A stretch of DNA of 64,000 bases from Siphonodentalium dalli (Eukaryota > Mollusca > Scaphopoda > Gadilida > Siphonodentaliidae). This document shows, in pieces, positions 63,247 to 64,000 of this stretch. The notes beneath the pieces were generated by a model. The model was not told the origin of the DNA, searched no databases, and saw only the letters and a list, made by a program, of their open reading frames with translations. Made by a program: the position numbers and the translations under genes. Positions within the stretch are counted from its first letter, which is position 1. Each line of letters starts with the position of its first letter. The stretch is taken from positions 122,960,754-123,024,753 of the forward strand of contig CP136061.1 of NCBI GenBank assembly GCA_032622095.1. The letters run 5' to 3'.

Positions 63247-64000
63247 AGGGATACACAAACAGAAACGAGGAAAGCGCACAATTCATACCTAAAAGATGTC
63301 ATCAACTCCATTCCTCACCTAAGAAATTTTGGTCCTATCTACAAAGCAAGAAGCAAGATTACAATGGGGTGGCACCCTTGATTGGATCGGATGGGTTACT
63401 CCACAATGACAAGGATAGTAAAGCAGAAATCCTGAATGCACAGTTCCAGTCTGTCTTCACTCAAGAGGATGTTTCTTATATACCAGACAAAGGAGCAAGC
63501 CCACACAACCAGATGGAAAAAATCAACATCACTGAAAATGGGGTACTCCGACTGCTGAAGAACACAAACCCGCACAAAGCAACAGGCCCTGACTTAATCC
63601 CGGCCAAATTCCTCCAGTTGTTTGCTTCGGAACTTGCACCCATACTGAAGCACATCTACCAATTCTCTTTAGACACTGGCACCATCCCTGATGACTGGAG
63701 AAAGGCATTAGTTACACCGATTTTTAAGAAAGGAGGCAGACACCAAGCATCAAACTACCGACCTGTGTCACTCACATCAATTCCCTGCAAGATCATGGAG
63801 CATATAATACACAGCCAAACCATGGCCCACCTAGACAAGAACAAGATCTTAGCAGATGAACAACATGGCTTCAGGTCCAGACGGTCTTGTGAAACGCAGC
63901 TTTTAGTCACCATCAACGACATCGCAAAAAATATGGCAGAAGGCCACCAGACTGACGTCATCCTCCTGGATTTTGCCAAAGCTTTCGACAAAGTGCCACA
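63247..64000 (+). CDS. Non-LTR retrotransposon reverse transcriptase, partial, frameshifted
   Basis: This is LINE ORF2, which copies element RNA into DNA at a nicked target. The first 65 bp read DTQTETRKAHNSYLKDVI in one frame. From about 63318 the continuing frame reads PKKFWSYLQSKKQD, so one base-scale frameshift lies between about 63303 and 63320. Then come KATGPDLIPAKF (63576 on), WRKALVTPIFKKGG, SNYRPVSL (63750-63773), HGFRSRRSCETQL and the catalytic motif LDFAKAFD (63966-63989), whose first aspartate is the metal ligand. The second catalytic motif (YADD type) lies beyond the window. PKKFWSY, NYRPVSL and DFxKAFD together fit the CR1/Jockey group. The 5' end joins HEL-A in mid-unit, so the copy is truncated there. 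The 70-aa frame ending at 63381 and the 78-aa minus frame are by-products. Confidence 0.9.

Noticed and set aside
63755-63991. 78-aa minus ORF
   Set aside because: It lies antisense to the reverse transcriptase, whose frame carries the conserved motifs.

Overview
This window looks like AT-rich eukaryotic, non-coding, repeat-dominated DNA from a marine invertebrate. I see no long open genes, no operons, and no bacterial or organellar features. Several repeat starts resemble repeats I associate with mollusc genomes, especially bivalves: a TATACCCCC hairpin followed by GTCCGTCC runs, the ACGCCCG hairpin, TAGCTCACCTGAG, and the TAGCTCAACTT 'aag-ttg-agc-ta' family. A lophotrochozoan, probably a bivalve, is therefore my best guess. 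It rests on recall and not on a search.

Coding content is small. A non-LTR retrotransposon reverse transcriptase runs off the right edge (63247-64000, one frameshift). A LINE C-terminal remnant sits at 20105-20370 (minus). A three-and-a-half-finger C2H2 zinc-finger ORF lies at 22758-23222 (minus), inside a 3.48-kb inverted-repeat transposon. A possible unidentified exon is at 33203-33437 (plus). A CpG-richer stretch at 48.68-49.2 kb carries ETS, E-box, NRF1-type and CCAAT motifs and is the best promoter candidate.

Most of the rest is mobile DNA, grouped here under local labels. TTAA-1 to TTAA-8 are miniature elements bounded by TTAA; TTAA-1 to TTAA-6 begin TTAAC(C/T)CTTT-like, as expected of piggyBac-type elements. 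TA-1 is a TA-flanked foldback of Tc1/mariner type with 14 copies. FB-1 is a long double-hairpin family ('GAGGTCCCCAGAGGGTGAA'). FB-2 is a 0.5-kb foldback. AFL elements are defined by clusters of a GCTTAAGC-centred palindrome. HEL-A to HEL-F are families with a 5' hairpin, a subterminal inverted repeat, tandem units of about 155-175 bp and a short 3' hairpin; this is the Helentron/HINE ('pearl'-like) ground plan.

Layout: 0-5 kb has a 76-bp tandem array, TTAA-2, FB-1, HEL-B and two inverted TTAA-8 copies. 5-10 kb has TTAA-1, HEL-B with six 174-bp units, and TTAA-3. 10-20 kb has HEL pieces, FB-1 split by a HEL-D insertion, a hAT element inside TTAA-1, a 45-bp minisatellite and a tRNA-derived SINE. 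20-24 kb has the CACTG transposon nested in TTAA-8. 25-32 kb has FB-1, a perfect 372-bp palindrome, a 47-bp minisatellite and FB-2. 32-38 kb has HEL-E, the possible exon, nested TTAA elements and a 30-bp minisatellite split by a 1.1-kb TTAA-6 insertion. 38-48 kb has TA-1 composites, FB-1, HEL-A and a 0.46-kb tandem duplication. 48-57 kb has the promoter candidate, an AFL element nested in FB-2 and many TTAA-1/TA-1 copies. 57-64 kb has three HEL-A elements and the LINE.

The genes do not form a pathway. What is informative is the nesting order: hAT and TA-1 into TTAA-1, TTAA-2 into TTAA-5, TTAA-6 into a minisatellite, AFL into FB-2, the CACTG element into TTAA-8, and HEL-D into FB-1. It gives relative insertion ages and, in two cases, paralogous empty sites that fix target-site duplications.
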